DNA of 50,244 bases from Ralstonia sp. TCR112 (GTDB lineage: Bacteria; Pseudomonadota; Gammaproteobacteria; Burkholderiales; Burkholderiaceae): assembly GCF_007997035.1 (NCBI RefSeq), contig NZ_VOSS01000053.1, forward strand, positions 1 through 50,244, written 5' to 3'. Both the position numbers and the translations under genes were made by a program. Positions within the stretch are counted from its first letter, which is position 1. Each line of letters opens with the position of its first letter. Shown in pieces: positions 8,813-17,127 of this stretch. Under the pieces are notes generated by a model. The model made no database searches. It worked only from the letters and a program-made list of their open reading frames with translations, and was not told the DNA's origin.

Positions 8813-9802
8813 TCAGTACTTGCGGTTCGGGAACTCCTTGGCCGCCACCTCCATCGGGAAGATGCCTTCCTTGGTGACGATGCGCTTGGGCACGGCCTTG
8901 CCTGCCAGCACGTCGCGCGCGGTGTCCATCAGCTGCGGCCCGAGCAGCGGGCTGCATTCCACCGTCACGTTCAGCTTGCCGGCCATCATGGCTTCAAACG
9001 CGCCCTTCACGCCGTCGATGGAAATGATGGTGATGTCCTTGCCCGGTTTCAGCCCGGCTTCTTCAATGGCCTGGATGGCGCCGATGGCCATGTCGTCGTT
9101 ATGCGCAAACAGCACGTTGATCTTCTTGCCCTCGGCCTTCAGGAAGGCTTCCATCACTTCCTTGCCCTTGGCGCGGGTGAAGTCGCCGGTTTGCGAGCGG
9201 ATGATCTTGTAGTGCGGGTCGGCCTTGATGATCTCTTCAAACCCGCGCTTGCGATCGATGGCGGGTGCGGAGCCGACGGTGCCTTGCAGTTCGACGATGT
9301 TCACATCGCCGCCCTTGGGCTTGACGTTTTCAAGCAGCCAGCGGCCCGCCTTGCGGCCTTCCTCGACGAAATCCGAACCGATGAACGTGGTGTAGAGCGA
9401 GGTGTCTTTGCTGTCGATGCCGCGGTCGGTGAGGATGACCGGGATCTTGGCGGCCTTGGCCTCCTGCAGCACGGTGTCCCAGCCGGATTCCACCACCGGC
9501 GAGAACGCAATCACGTCGACCTTCTGCGCGATGTACGAGCGGATCGCCTTGATCTGGTTTTCCTGCTTCTGCTGCGCGTCGGAGAACTTCAGGTTCACGC
9601 CCTGCGCCTTGGCCGTCGATTTGATCGACTCCGAATTGGCGGTGCGCCATTCGCTCTCGGCACCCACCTGTGCGAAACCCATGGTGAACGACTTGTCGGC
9701 CGCGTGAGCCGCTGTCGTCAAGCCCGTGGCCAGCAGCACACCCGCGGTGGCCAGGAAGGTCAATACGGTCCGTCGCGCGCACGCAGCGCTCGTTTTTTTC
9801 AT
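8813..9802 (-). CDS. Periplasmic sugar-binding protein, YtfQ type
   Basis: A 329-aa type I periplasmic-binding protein. A Sec signal peptide spans residues 1-34 (basic start, hydrophobic core, cleavage after AAHA), followed by a Peripla_BP_4-like fold with FAQVGAESEWR near the new N-terminus, AFSPVVESGWD, LTDRGIDSKD and AHNDDMAIGAIQAIEEAG. These match the galactofuranose-binding YtfQ pattern, where the DRGID loop contacts the sugar. The start has GGAGAC five bases upstream. It is the first gene of the importer operon ytfQ-ytfR-ytfT-yjfF and should be the most abundant product. Aldohexofuranose or a related sugar is the most likely ligand; this is inference. Confidence 0.87.
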   Translation of the reverse strand: MKKTSAACARRTVLTFLATAGVLLATGLTTAAHAADKSFTMGFAQVGAESEWRTANSESIKSTAKAQGVNLKFSDAQQKQENQIKAIRSYIAQKVDVIAFSPVVESGWDTVLQEAKAAKIPVILTDRGIDSKDTSLYTTFIGSDFVEEGRKAGRWLLENVKPKGGDVNIVELQGTVGSAPAIDRKRGFEEIIKADPHYKIIRSQTGDFTRAKGKEVMEAFLKAEGKKINVLFAHNDDMAIGAIQAIEEAGLKPGKDITIISIDGVKGAFEAMMAGKLNVTVECSPLLGPQLMDTARDVLAGKAVPKRIVTKEGIFPMEVAAKEFPNRKY

Positions 9803-9983
9803 CGTTTGTCTCCGTTATGGTGGAACGCAGCCGGTCACTGCCCCCGGGGCTGCGCACGTCGTCTTTGCAACGCGATACACGAGTCGAATCCGGCATGCGG
9901 CGCCCGTCTTCCGCTGCCGACGATTCGTGGTGAGCCATGGTATGGACAGCCTGACATGACCGTCTAATGTTTTTTTGGGGGCC

Positions 9984-9997
9984 AACCGATATCGGTT
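9984..9997. promoter_or_regulatory. 14-bp perfect palindrome upstream of ytfQ
   Basis: AACCGATATCGGTT is a perfect palindrome located about 180 bases upstream of the ytfQ start and 77 bases beyond the stop of the regulator gene. GATATC recurs a few bases further on at 10000-10005. The position suits an operator controlling the importer operon. The binding protein is unknown. Confidence 0.5.
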
Positions 9998-10073
9998 TTG
10001 ATATCAGATGGCGTGTTTGCGCATCGTGCAGCGCACCAAAATCGCACACGGCTACGACCAGCCGTGCGGCCGC

Positions 10074-11009
10074 TCAGCCCGATTCGGCCAGCGATGCCGC
10101 CACGTGTGAAAACGCCACGCGCTGGCGCCGGAAGTCATTGGGCGACAGGCCCTGGCGGCGGCGGAACACCACCGCAAAATGGCTCGCGCTTTCGAAGCCC
10201 ACCGCGGTTGCGATCTCCAGGACGGACATGCGCGTCTCCGTCAGCAGACGGCTGGCAAGCTGCAGGCGGCGCTCGGTCACGTACTGGTGCGGCGTGCGGC
10301 CGCTGGCCTCTTTGAAGCTGCGGGCAAAGTGGTGAACGCTGAGGTCCGCAATATGGGCCATGTCGCGCACGCTGATGGGCTGCGTCACATTGGCTTCCAC
10401 AAACTCCATCACGCGGCGCAGGACATGCGCGGGCAACGACGCGCGCGTGGCGATCTCCTTGTTCCGCTGGGCGCTGTCGCGCGCCTCTTCCAGATGCGTG
10501 CAGGCGCGCACGATGATGCGCATGGCGCCGCCCATCACCGTGTCGTTCATCCACGCGCGGTCTGGCCTGGATGACGACAGGCTGCAGAAGACGATCCAGG
10601 TGGAGCGCGGCGTCATCTGATGGCGCAATGGCGCGCCCCAGACGATGCCGCTGTGCAGGTGGAAGCGGGCCAGATCCGCGAAGAAGGTTTCGACGCGGGG
10701 GTCGGTGTGCTCCGTGCCCACGCGTTCATGCAGATAAGGAATGTCCCACGCCAGGGGCAAGCCGCAGTCCCCTTGCAGCGCGATGCGCGGGTCGATCTCG
10801 AAATGGCGCTGCTCCAGATAGCGCTCTTCCCACCCGGCGGGGGAATTGGTGTTGTAGAGCACGCGTTGCTCGCCCCGCTGCTTGCCCGCCTCGCCGATGT
10901 ATTCCATCAGGCCAAACGAGAGCCACTCGAAGCCGACGTCGTGCATGGCTTGCCGCAACGTATCGGCAAAGCCGGCAGAAAAGTCTTGCAGGCGTGCGCC
11001 CAGATCCAT
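10074..11009 (-). CDS. AraC-type regulator with LuxR-type autoinducer-binding domain
   Basis: A 311-aa regulator with an unusual build. Residues about 15-170 look like an acyl-homoserine-lactone (AHL) binding domain of LuxR proteins, and residues about 195-297 are an AraC/XylS double helix-turn-helix (SVRDMAHIADLSVHHFARSF and SVLEIATAVGFESASHFAVV). Key AHL-pocket residues known from TraR appear with the same spacing: Trp60, Tyr64, Asp73, Pro74 and Trp88, followed by Gly121 in HSGI. There is no LuxR-type C-terminal helix-turn-helix. I start at the ATG 11007-11009; a GTG sits one codon earlier. It lies upstream of the ytfQRT-yjfF operon on the same strand and divergent from the GntR operon. The fusion suggests an AHL-like ligand driving AraC-type activation; the ligand is unknown. 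Confidence 0.8.
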   Translation of the reverse strand: MDLGARLQDFSAGFADTLRQAMHDVGFEWLSFGLMEYIGEAGKQRGEQRVLYNTNSPAGWEERYLEQRHFEIDPRIALQGDCGLPLAWDIPYLHERVGTEHTDPRVETFFADLARFHLHSGIVWGAPLRHQMTPRSTWIVFCSLSSSRPDRAWMNDTVMGGAMRIIVRACTHLEEARDSAQRNKEIATRASLPAHVLRRVMEFVEANVTQPISVRDMAHIADLSVHHFARSFKEASGRTPHQYVTERRLQLASRLLTETRMSVLEIATAVGFESASHFAVVFRRRQGLSPNDFRRQRVAFSHVAASLAESG

Positions 11010-11190
11010 CACCCGTATCCGTTGTTTTCGCGCGCCGTCTGAGGTGCGGCGCTCCGTGCATCAGATGTCGACCCGCGTGCGCCGCGCGCGGGCGCAAAAC
11101 GATCTCGCCACTATAGCGGCGGCTCGCGTCAAAAACCGAGCATGCATATCGAAAAAGCTTCGTTCCGCCGCATACCTCTGCTTTTTACAC

Positions 11191-11221
11191 TGGGCGCACT
11201 TGTTATGACGAGTTGCGCCCA
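11191..11221 (+). promoter_or_regulatory. HutC-like operator before the GntR gene
   Basis: Outer arms TGGGCGCA (11191-11198) and TGCGCCCA (11214-11221) are perfectly inverted. Nested inside is ACTTGT-TATG-ACGAGT (11198-11213), with arms matching at 5 of 6 positions. The inner part resembles the CTTGT...ACAAG class of sites used by HutC/UTRA-type GntR repressors. It ends 3 bases before the GntR start, so autoregulation of the whole operon is likely. Confidence 0.6.
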
Positions 11222-11224
11222 TCG

Positions 11225-12010
11225 ATGACCACCTCTAATTTGCACCGCCAGCCTGCCCCGCCGCTCTATGAGCGCATCAAGGGCACGCTGCGCGAGGGCA
11301 TTCTCAGCGGCCACTACGCGCCCGCCTCGCTGCTGCCTTCGGAGGCGGCGCTGGGCGAGCAGTTCAACGCCAGCCGCATCACCGTGCGCCAGGCGCTGGC
11401 CGATCTGCAGAACGAAGGGCTGATCTTCCGCCGCCACGGAAAGGGCACGTTCGTGAGCCAGCCGAAGGCCTTTCAGAACGTGACCGCGCTGCAGGGCTTT
11501 GCCGAGGCGATGTCGGCACAAGGTCACGCGATTCGCAATCGCGTGCTGATCCTGCGGACCGTCCCGGCGCCGACCGACGTGGCGCAAGCGCTGCAGCTGG
11601 CGCCCGGCACGGCCGTCGTGGAGTTGCATCGCGTGCGGTTGCTGGACCAGTCGCCCGTGTCGCTTGAGGTGACGTGGCTGCCGGAAGCACTGGGCAGCAT
11701 CGTCGCCCGGGCGGACCTCGTCACGCGCGATGTGTTTCTCGTGTTGGAGCAGGACGCGGGTGTGGCGCTGGGCCACGCGACGTTGGCCATCGATGCGGCA
11801 TTGGCCGATCACGCGACAGCCACCGCGCTCGACACGGGCGCAGGCGCGGCACTGCTGCGCGTAGAACGCCTGACGCACGACGCACAGGGCGCCCCCATCG
11901 ACTTCGAACGCCTTTATTTTCGCGGCGACGCCTTCCAGTACCGGCTTCGGCTGGATCGGCAGGTGGCGGCGCATGCGCAATCCATCCTTCCTTTGCAAGG
12001 CACCGTATGA
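11225..12010 (+). CDS. GntR family (HutC/UTRA) regulator
   Basis: A 261-aa transcriptional regulator with an N-terminal GntR winged helix (about residues 10-75, motifs LLPSEAALGEQFNASRITVRQAL and RRHGKGTFVS) and a C-terminal UTRA ligand-binding domain (about 95-250). I choose the ATG at 11225 over an upstream TTG at 11213 because the TTG lies in the operator. Ribosome-binding sequence is weak at both. The stop overlaps the start of the flavoprotein gene as ATGA, so the regulator is the first gene of the operon it probably controls. The effector is unknown; the operon context suggests an organosulfur compound. Confidence 0.88.
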   Translation: MTTSNLHRQPAPPLYERIKGTLREGILSGHYAPASLLPSEAALGEQFNASRITVRQALADLQNEGLIFRRHGKGTFVSQPKAFQNVTALQGFAEAMSAQGHAIRNRVLILRTVPAPTDVAQALQLAPGTAVVELHRVRLLDQSPVSLEVTWLPEALGSIVARADLVTRDVFLVLEQDAGVALGHATLAIDAALADHATATALDTGAGAALLRVERLTHDAQGAPIDFERLYFRGDAFQYRLRLDRQVAAHAQSILPLQGTV

Positions 12011-13731
12011 ATACGCTGGAACTGGAGTACGACCTCGTCGTCGTGGGCGGCGGCACGGCCGGCCCGATGGCGGCCATCAAGGCAAAAGAACGCAATCCCG
12101 CGTTGCGTGTGCTGCTGATCGACAAGGCGCATGTGAAGCGCAGCGGCGCGATCTCCATGGGCATGGACGGGCTGAACAACGCCGTCATTCCCGGGCATGC
12201 CACGCCCGAGCAATACACGCGCGAGATCACGCTGGCCAACGATGGCATCGTCGATCAATCGGGCGTGTATGCCTATGCGCAGCACAGTTTCGCCACCATC
12301 GAGCAGCTGGACCGCTGGGGCGTGAAGTTCGAGAAGGACGAAACCGGCGACTACGCCGTCAAGAAGGTCCATCACATGGGCAGCTACGTGCTGCCGATGC
12401 CAGAGGGGCACGACATCAAGAAGGTGCTGTACCGGCAGCTCAAGCGTGCGCGGGTGGAGATCACGAACCGCATCGTCGTCACGCGCGTGCTGACGGATGC
12501 CGATGGGGCCGCCTGCGGCGTGCTCGGCTTCGATTGCCGCACGGCGGATCTTCTCGTGGTGCGCGCCAAGGCCGTGGTGCTGAGCTGCGGCGCCGCCGGG
12601 CGGCTTGGCCTGCCGGCTTCCGGCTACCTGATGGGCACATACGAAAATCCCACCAACGCGGGCGATGGCTATGCGATGGCGTATCACGCGGGCGCGGAGC
12701 TTTCCAACCTGGAATGCTTCCAGATCAACCCACTCATCAAGGACTACAACGGCCCCGCCTGTGCGTATGTGACCGGCCCGCTGGGCGGCTACACCGCCAA
12801 CGCGCGCGGCGAGCGCTTCATCCAGTGCGACTACTGGAGCGGCCAGATGATGTGGGAGTTCTACCAGGAGCTGCAGGGCGGCAAGGGGCCGGTGTTTCTC
12901 AAGCTCGACCACCTGGCCGAAGAAACCATCCAGACCATCGAGACCATCCTGCACACCAACGAGCGCCCGAGCCGCGGCCGCTTCCACGCGGGGCGCGGCA
13001 CCGATTACCGCACGCAGATGGTGGAGATGCACATCTCGGAAATCGGCTTCTGCAGCGGGCACAGCGCGTCTGGCGTGTATGTGAATGCGCGCGCGGAAAC
13101 CACCGTGCCTGGCCTTTACGCGGCGGGCGACATGGCCGCCGTGCCGCACAACTACATGCTCGGCGCATTCACGTACGGCTGGTTTGCGGGGCAGAACGCG
13201 GCGGACTACATCGCCGGCCGGCAAGGCGACGCCCGCGTCGACGACGCGCAAATCGAACGCGAGCGCACGCGCATCTTTGCGCCGCTGCAACGCGATCATG
13301 GCCTCGCGCCTGCGCAAGTGGAATACAAGCTGCGCCGCATGGTGAACGATTACCTCCAGCCGCCCAAGGTCACGCGCAAGATGGAAATCGGCCTGCGGCG
13401 CTTCGACGAGATTGCCGAAGACATCACGCACCTGCACGCACGCAATCCGCATGAGCTGATGCGCGCGATGGAAGTCAGCTTCATCCGCGATTGCGCCGAG
13501 ATGGCCGCGCGCGCCTCGCTCTTCCGCACCGAAAGCCGCTGGGGCCTGTATCACCATCGCGTGGACTACCCCGAACGCGACGACGCCAATTGGTTCTGCC
13601 ACACACGCTTGTACAAGGACGCACACGGCGCCATGGCCAGCCGCAAGCAGGCCGTCGAGCCGTATGTCATCCCTGTCGATGTGCTCGGCACCGATTCCTA
13701 CGCGCACATGCGCATTCCGAAGGCTGCATGA
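12007..13731 (+). CDS. AprA-like FAD-dependent reductase, alpha subunit
   Basis: A 574-aa flavoprotein of the succinate dehydrogenase/fumarate reductase superfamily. The dinucleotide-binding motif VVGGGTAGPMAA lies at about 13-24. RSGAISMGMDGLN and the C-terminal stretch LFRTESRWGLYHHRVDYP...DDANWF resemble adenylylsulfate (APS) reductase AprA more than fumarate reductase. AprA normally interconverts APS with sulfite and AMP together with the ferredoxin-like AprB. Here the gene is linked to a short ferredoxin, a HEAT protein, a DUF971 protein and a sulfonate-type binding protein, not to dissimilatory sulfur genes, so the substrate is probably different. Start and stop overlap both neighbours (ATGA each), showing strong translational coupling. 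Catalytic role is inference. Confidence 0.83.
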   Translation: MNTLELEYDLVVVGGGTAGPMAAIKAKERNPALRVLLIDKAHVKRSGAISMGMDGLNNAVIPGHATPEQYTREITLANDGIVDQSGVYAYAQHSFATIEQLDRWGVKFEKDETGDYAVKKVHHMGSYVLPMPEGHDIKKVLYRQLKRARVEITNRIVVTRVLTDADGAACGVLGFDCRTADLLVVRAKAVVLSCGAAGRLGLPASGYLMGTYENPTNAGDGYAMAYHAGAELSNLECFQINPLIKDYNGPACAYVTGPLGGYTANARGERFIQCDYWSGQMMWEFYQELQGGKGPVFLKLDHLAEETIQTIETILHTNERPSRGRFHAGRGTDYRTQMVEMHISEIGFCSGHSASGVYVNARAETTVPGLYAAGDMAAVPHNYMLGAFTYGWFAGQNAADYIAGRQGDARVDDAQIERERTRIFAPLQRDHGLAPAQVEYKLRRMVNDYLQPPKVTRKMEIGLRRFDEIAEDITHLHARNPHELMRAMEVSFIRDCAEMAARASLFRTESRWGLYHHRVDYPERDDANWFCHTRLYKDAHGAMASRKQAVEPYVIPVDVLGTDSYAHMRIPKAA

Positions 13732-14000
13732 CCATGCAACAGACGACCGTTCATTTCGCCCACACGCCGCACGACATCACCTCGCGCAGCAGCGCGCCCG
13801 TCACCATCGACGAAGCCAAGTGCATTGCCGACAAGGGCTGCACCGTGTGTGTCGATGTCTGCCCGCTCGACCTGCTCGCCATCGACCTGACCAAAGGCAA
13901 GGCTTTCATGCAATTCGACGAATGCTGGTACTGCATGCCGTGCGAGCAGGATTGCCCGACCGGCGCGGTGAAGGTCGACATCCCGTATCTGCTGCGCTGA
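13728..14000 (+). CDS. 8-Cys ferredoxin, AprB-like subunit
   Basis: A 90-aa protein with two [4Fe-4S] cluster motifs: Cys32, Cys38, Cys41, Cys45 (CIADKGCTVCVDVCP) and Cys66, Cys69, Cys72, Cys76 (CWYCMPCEQDCP). The widened first spacing resembles AprB, but the C-terminal tail of classic AprB is missing and the protein is much shorter. It overlaps the flavoprotein stop as ATGA and should be its electron-transfer partner in the cytosol. A second in-frame ATG two codons later is possible. Confidence 0.9.
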   Translation: MTMQQTTVHFAHTPHDITSRSSAPVTIDEAKCIADKGCTVCVDVCPLDLLAIDLTKGKAFMQFDECWYCMPCEQDCPTGAVKVDIPYLLR

Positions 14001-14007
14001 GGCCGCG

Positions 14008-14967
14008 ATGACGACAACCCTCCTGGCGCGCCTGCACGACGCGGACGCCGCCACCCGCCGCGTCGCCCTCCTCCAGCTTGCCGATGCGGAAGACGCCGAC
14101 GCGCTGCCCGATGTGATTGCGCTGCTGGCGCAGGACCCGGCGCCGGAAATCCGGCTGGAAGCCGCGCGCATCCTGGCGACCTGGGAACAGCCGGACACCG
14201 TGGCCGCCCTTGCCCGTGCACTGGAAGACGTGGATGGCACCGTACGTGACGCGGCGGCAATCGGCCTGGCGGATTTGAAATCGCCCGACTCGGCGCCCGC
14301 GCTGTTGCCTTACGTCGACCATGCCAGCGCCTTTGTGCGCGCCGCCGCGTTGCGCGGGTTGCGTGAGCTTCGCGTGCCCGAGAGCGAAGCGCCCGCGCTG
14401 CACGCGCTGCAAGACGCTAACGCCGCCGTACGCCGCGAGGCCGTTGCGGTGCTCGGCTGGCGCAAGCATGTGGGTGCATTGCCCGCGCTGGCGGAACGCG
14501 CACGTCATGACGCAGATGTCGACGTGCGCCGTGCCGCAGTCGGCGCCCTCGGCCTCGCCACCGATGCCGCTGTGCTGCCCGCGCTGCTCGCTGCGCTGCA
14601 TGACACCGCCTGGCGCGTGCGCGAGGAGAGTGCCAGCACGCTCGGCAAGTTGCGGGCGCTTGCTCCCGATGCGCGTGTCACGCAGGCGTTGGTCGAGGCG
14701 CTGGCCGACGCGTATTGGCAAGTCCGCTTGCAGGCCGCCCGGGCGCTCGGCCGGTGGCGCGCTGCGCATGCCGTCGATGCGCTCGCCGCGCTGCTCACGC
14801 ACCCGATCAGCAATCTGCGCAAGGAAGCCGCGCTCGCCTTGGGCGAAATCGGCGAAGCCTCTGCCCTGCCCGCCCTGCGCAGCGCAGAAACCGACGGCGA
14901 CCCGGAAGTCGTCAAGGCGGTGCGGATTGCCTTGGCACAAATCGAGAGCGCCCGTGCAACCCCCTGA
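14008..14967 (+). CDS. HEAT-repeat (PBS-lyase-like) protein
   Basis: A 319-aa all-helical repeat protein, with about nine HEAT/PBS-lyase type repeats of roughly 30 residues each, seen as recurring patterns such as DVRRAAVGALG, RVREESASTLGKL, QVRLQAARALGRW and NLRKEAALALGEIG. No signal peptide or catalytic motif was seen. Related repeats act as scaffolds or in cofactor attachment (phycobilin lyases), so a role in assembly or maturation of the flavoprotein-ferredoxin complex is a reasonable guess but not shown. It starts 7 bases after the ferredoxin and its 3' end overlaps the DUF971 gene by 14 bases. Confidence 0.85.
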   Translation: MTTTLLARLHDADAATRRVALLQLADAEDADALPDVIALLAQDPAPEIRLEAARILATWEQPDTVAALARALEDVDGTVRDAAAIGLADLKSPDSAPALLPYVDHASAFVRAAALRGLRELRVPESEAPALHALQDANAAVRREAVAVLGWRKHVGALPALAERARHDADVDVRRAAVGALGLATDAAVLPALLAALHDTAWRVREESASTLGKLRALAPDARVTQALVEALADAYWQVRLQAARALGRWRAAHAVDALAALLTHPISNLRKEAALALGEIGEASALPALRSAETDGDPEVVKAVRIALAQIESARATP

Positions 14968-15247
14968 GCGCATCGACAACGACGTCGCACAGGGCCGGCT
15001 GCGGCTGCACTGGGCAGACGCCGTGGTCGCACTCGACCACGCCGCATTGCGCGAGGCGTGCCGCTGCGCGGAGTGCCAGTTCAAGCGCCATCACGGCACG
15101 CCGATCAACGTGCCGGCCGCCGTGCGCGTCACCACCATCGCGCCCGCGGGTTACGGCGTGCAACTGGTGTTCAGTGATGGCCATGCGCGCGGCATCTATC
15201 CGTGGGCGTATCTGGCGGAGCTTGCCGCTACTGCAGCACCGGGCTGA
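14954..15247 (+). CDS. DUF971 (GBBH-like N-terminal domain) protein
   Basis: A 97-aa protein starting at a GTG inside the end of the HEAT gene, preceded by GAGAG. It matches the DUF971 / gamma-butyrobetaine-hydroxylase N-terminal-like family: LRLHWADAV at the start, a Cys-rich CRCAEC (Cys36, Cys38, Cys41) followed by His46/His47, and the ending DGHARGIYPWAYL. In related proteins such Cys and His residues bind zinc. Stand-alone members are often found near iron-sulfur or sulfur-metabolism genes. Its exact function is unknown; in this operon a structural or metal-delivery role is possible. Confidence 0.8.
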   Translation: MQPPERIDNDVAQGRLRLHWADAVVALDHAALREACRCAECQFKRHHGTPINVPAAVRVTTIAPAGYGVQLVFSDGHARGIYPWAYLAELAATAAPG

Positions 15248-15344
15248 CGTTGGCGGCGTCTATGCACATGCAATCTTGTTCGTTCCTTCGCGCGTGCGCG
15301 GTCCGTAGCATCGACCGCACAACACCTGACTCGCTGGAGGAATC

Positions 15345-16336
15345 ATGCAAACCCAGTCGCCCCATACCGCCGCATCGTTTGGCCGACGACGCTGGCTTGC
15401 CGCGCTGCTGGGCGCCGGCCTCGCCCTGAGCGCAGGGCTCACCCAAGCCGCAGACCCGGCCGGCACGGTGCGCGTCGGCTTTCAGAAAGCGGGGCTGCTG
15501 GCCGTGCTGAAAGCGCAAGGCTCACTCGACAAACCGCTGGCCGAGCTTGGCTACAAGGTGGAATGGAAGGAATTCCCTGCCGGGCCGCAACTGCTGGAGG
15601 CACTCAACACGGGCAGCATTGACTTCGGCTACACCGGCGCGCGCCGGCCGTGTTTGCGCAGGCTGCAGGCGCGCGCCTTGTCTACGTGGGGGCCGAGCCC
15701 GGCGGCAAGACCAACGAGGCGCTGTTCGTGCTGGACAGCTCACCCGCGCACAGCGTGGCGGACCTTAAAGGTAAGCGCATTGCACTGCAGAAGGGCTCCA
15801 GCTCCAACTATCTGCTAGTGCAACTGCTTCGGCGCGCCAACCTCACGGTGCAGGACATTCAGCCGATCTACCTGCCGCCGGCCGAGGCGCGGGCCGCCCT
15901 CGAGAGCGGCGCGGTCGATGCGTGGGTCGTATGGGATCCGTATTACGCGCTGGCACAGAAGGCGTTGAAGACGCGCACGCTGGGTGATTTCAGCGAGTTG
16001 CCGGTGTTCAACTTCTACGAAGCCACCCCGGAATTCGTGAAGACGCATCCGCGCGCGGTCAACGCCATCCTGGCCCAGTTGCGTACGGCGGGGCTATGGG
16101 TGAATCAGCATCCGCAGGAGACTGCCGCCCTGCTGGCGCCCAAGCTCGGCATCGAACAGCCCGTTGTCGAAACCTGGCTGCGCCGCGTGCCCTACGGCGT
16201 CACGCCGGTCACACCGCAGATCGTGGCTTCGCAGCAGCAGATTGCAGACCTGTTCCTGCAGCAGAAGCTGATTCCGAAACCGGTGAACATGCAAAGCGCT
16301 GTCTGGCAGGCGAGCTTCCCTGTAGCTGGATTGTGA
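15345..16336 (+). pseudogene. Aliphatic sulfonate-type ABC binding protein, frameshifted
   Basis: The two halves together give an SsuA-like periplasmic binding protein of about 330 aa. A twin-arginine-like signal peptide (GRRRWLAAL... cleaved near TQAA) is followed by VRVGFQKAGLLAVLKAQG, FGYTG, then after the break VFAQAAGARLVYVGAEPGG and WDPYYA. One base is missing between 15639 and 15640; restoring an A gives FGYTGDAPAVFAQ, the normal binding motif of the family. The reading frame otherwise stops at 15818. The loss may be a sequencing error. It is the last gene of the AprA-like operon (about 100 bp gap) and lacks its own ATPase and permease here, so it may use a channel encoded elsewhere. 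Confidence 0.8.
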
Positions 16337-16386
16337 GCCGCTAGCGGCCGCGCGCGGTGCGGCACCCGTGAACGGCCTCTCATCGG

Positions 16387-16950
16387 TCAGAAATTGCCGA
16401 AGCGGCCAATCCACGCGGCGGCGCCTTTGCTATGCCCCTTGATTGCCGCGTCCAGTTCAGCGCGAGTCAGCCCATTGGGCAACGCGTCCGGCGCCAGATC
16501 CGTCGCGATCAGCACAAAGACGTAGTGGTGCATGCCCGTGCCCTTGGGCGGACACGGCCCCAGATACGCCGGCTTGTCGATGGCGTTCTGGCCCATGCGC
16601 AAGGCACTGCCCGTGCCGGCGCCTTCCGGCAGGCTCGTCTGCGTAGCGGGAATGCCGTAAGCCATCCAGTGGTTCACGCCCAGGCCGCCTGCGCCCTGCG
16701 GGTCGGTGGCAATCAGAACGAGGCTGCTGGTGCCGGCCGGAACGTTCGACCAGTGCAGCGGCGGCGAGACGTTGTCGCCCGTGCAATTGGCGTTGGCGGG
16801 GTTCTTCCCGGCGTATTTGCGGTCCATGACGCCGTTGTCGGCAAAGGCGGGCGATTCGACGGTGAACGTGGTATCGGCCTGCGCATGCACCTGCGGCACG
16901 GCAGACAGGCACGCCAGCGACAACAACGCGCGAAACAAGGTGGGTTTCAA
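16387..16950 (-). CDS. PEBP (YbhB/YbcL) family secreted protein
   Basis: A 187-aa phosphatidylethanolamine-binding-protein family member of the bacterial YbhB/YbcL type. Conserved ligand-pocket parts are NVSPPLHWSNVP, LIATDPQG, VNHWMAYGIPA, GPCPPKGTGMHHYVFVL. A signal peptide (about residues 1-24, ending VHAQA) points to the periplasm, unlike cytosolic YbhB. I choose a TTG start (16948-16950) because GAGGAG lies seven bases upstream. The longer open frame runs antisense through the divergent yggT start. Function in bacteria is not established; a lipid- or small-ligand-binding role is typical. Confidence 0.82.
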   Translation of the reverse strand: MKPTLFRALLSLACLSAVPQVHAQADTTFTVESPAFADNGVMDRKYAGKNPANANCTGDNVSPPLHWSNVPAGTSSLVLIATDPQGAGGLGVNHWMAYGIPATQTSLPEGAGTGSALRMGQNAIDKPAYLGPCPPKGTGMHHYVFVLIATDLAPDALPNGLTRAELDAAIKGHSKGAAAWIGRFGNF

Positions 16951-17127
16951 GGCGGGTCTCCTCACAGGGAAAACAGCGAACGGGCACCACAATACGCGAA
17001 TGCGCCGCGCCTGCGCACAGGCATCGCCACACAGATCCCCGTCAGATTGCCGTGCGACAATACCGCGCCCCAGCACGCGCGTTTGCCGCGCGCTTTTGCC
17101 CGACCTGACCATAGGAGAACCGGACGC

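Noticed and set aside
11914-13707. Minus-strand open frame of 597 codons opposite the AprA-like gene
   Set aside because: It mirrors the flavoprotein gene, whose motifs are unmistakable; the antisense product has no recognisable fold.
13906-15084. Minus-strand open frame opposite the HEAT and DUF971 genes
   Set aside because: The plus-strand HEAT repeats and the operon overlaps are far better supported.
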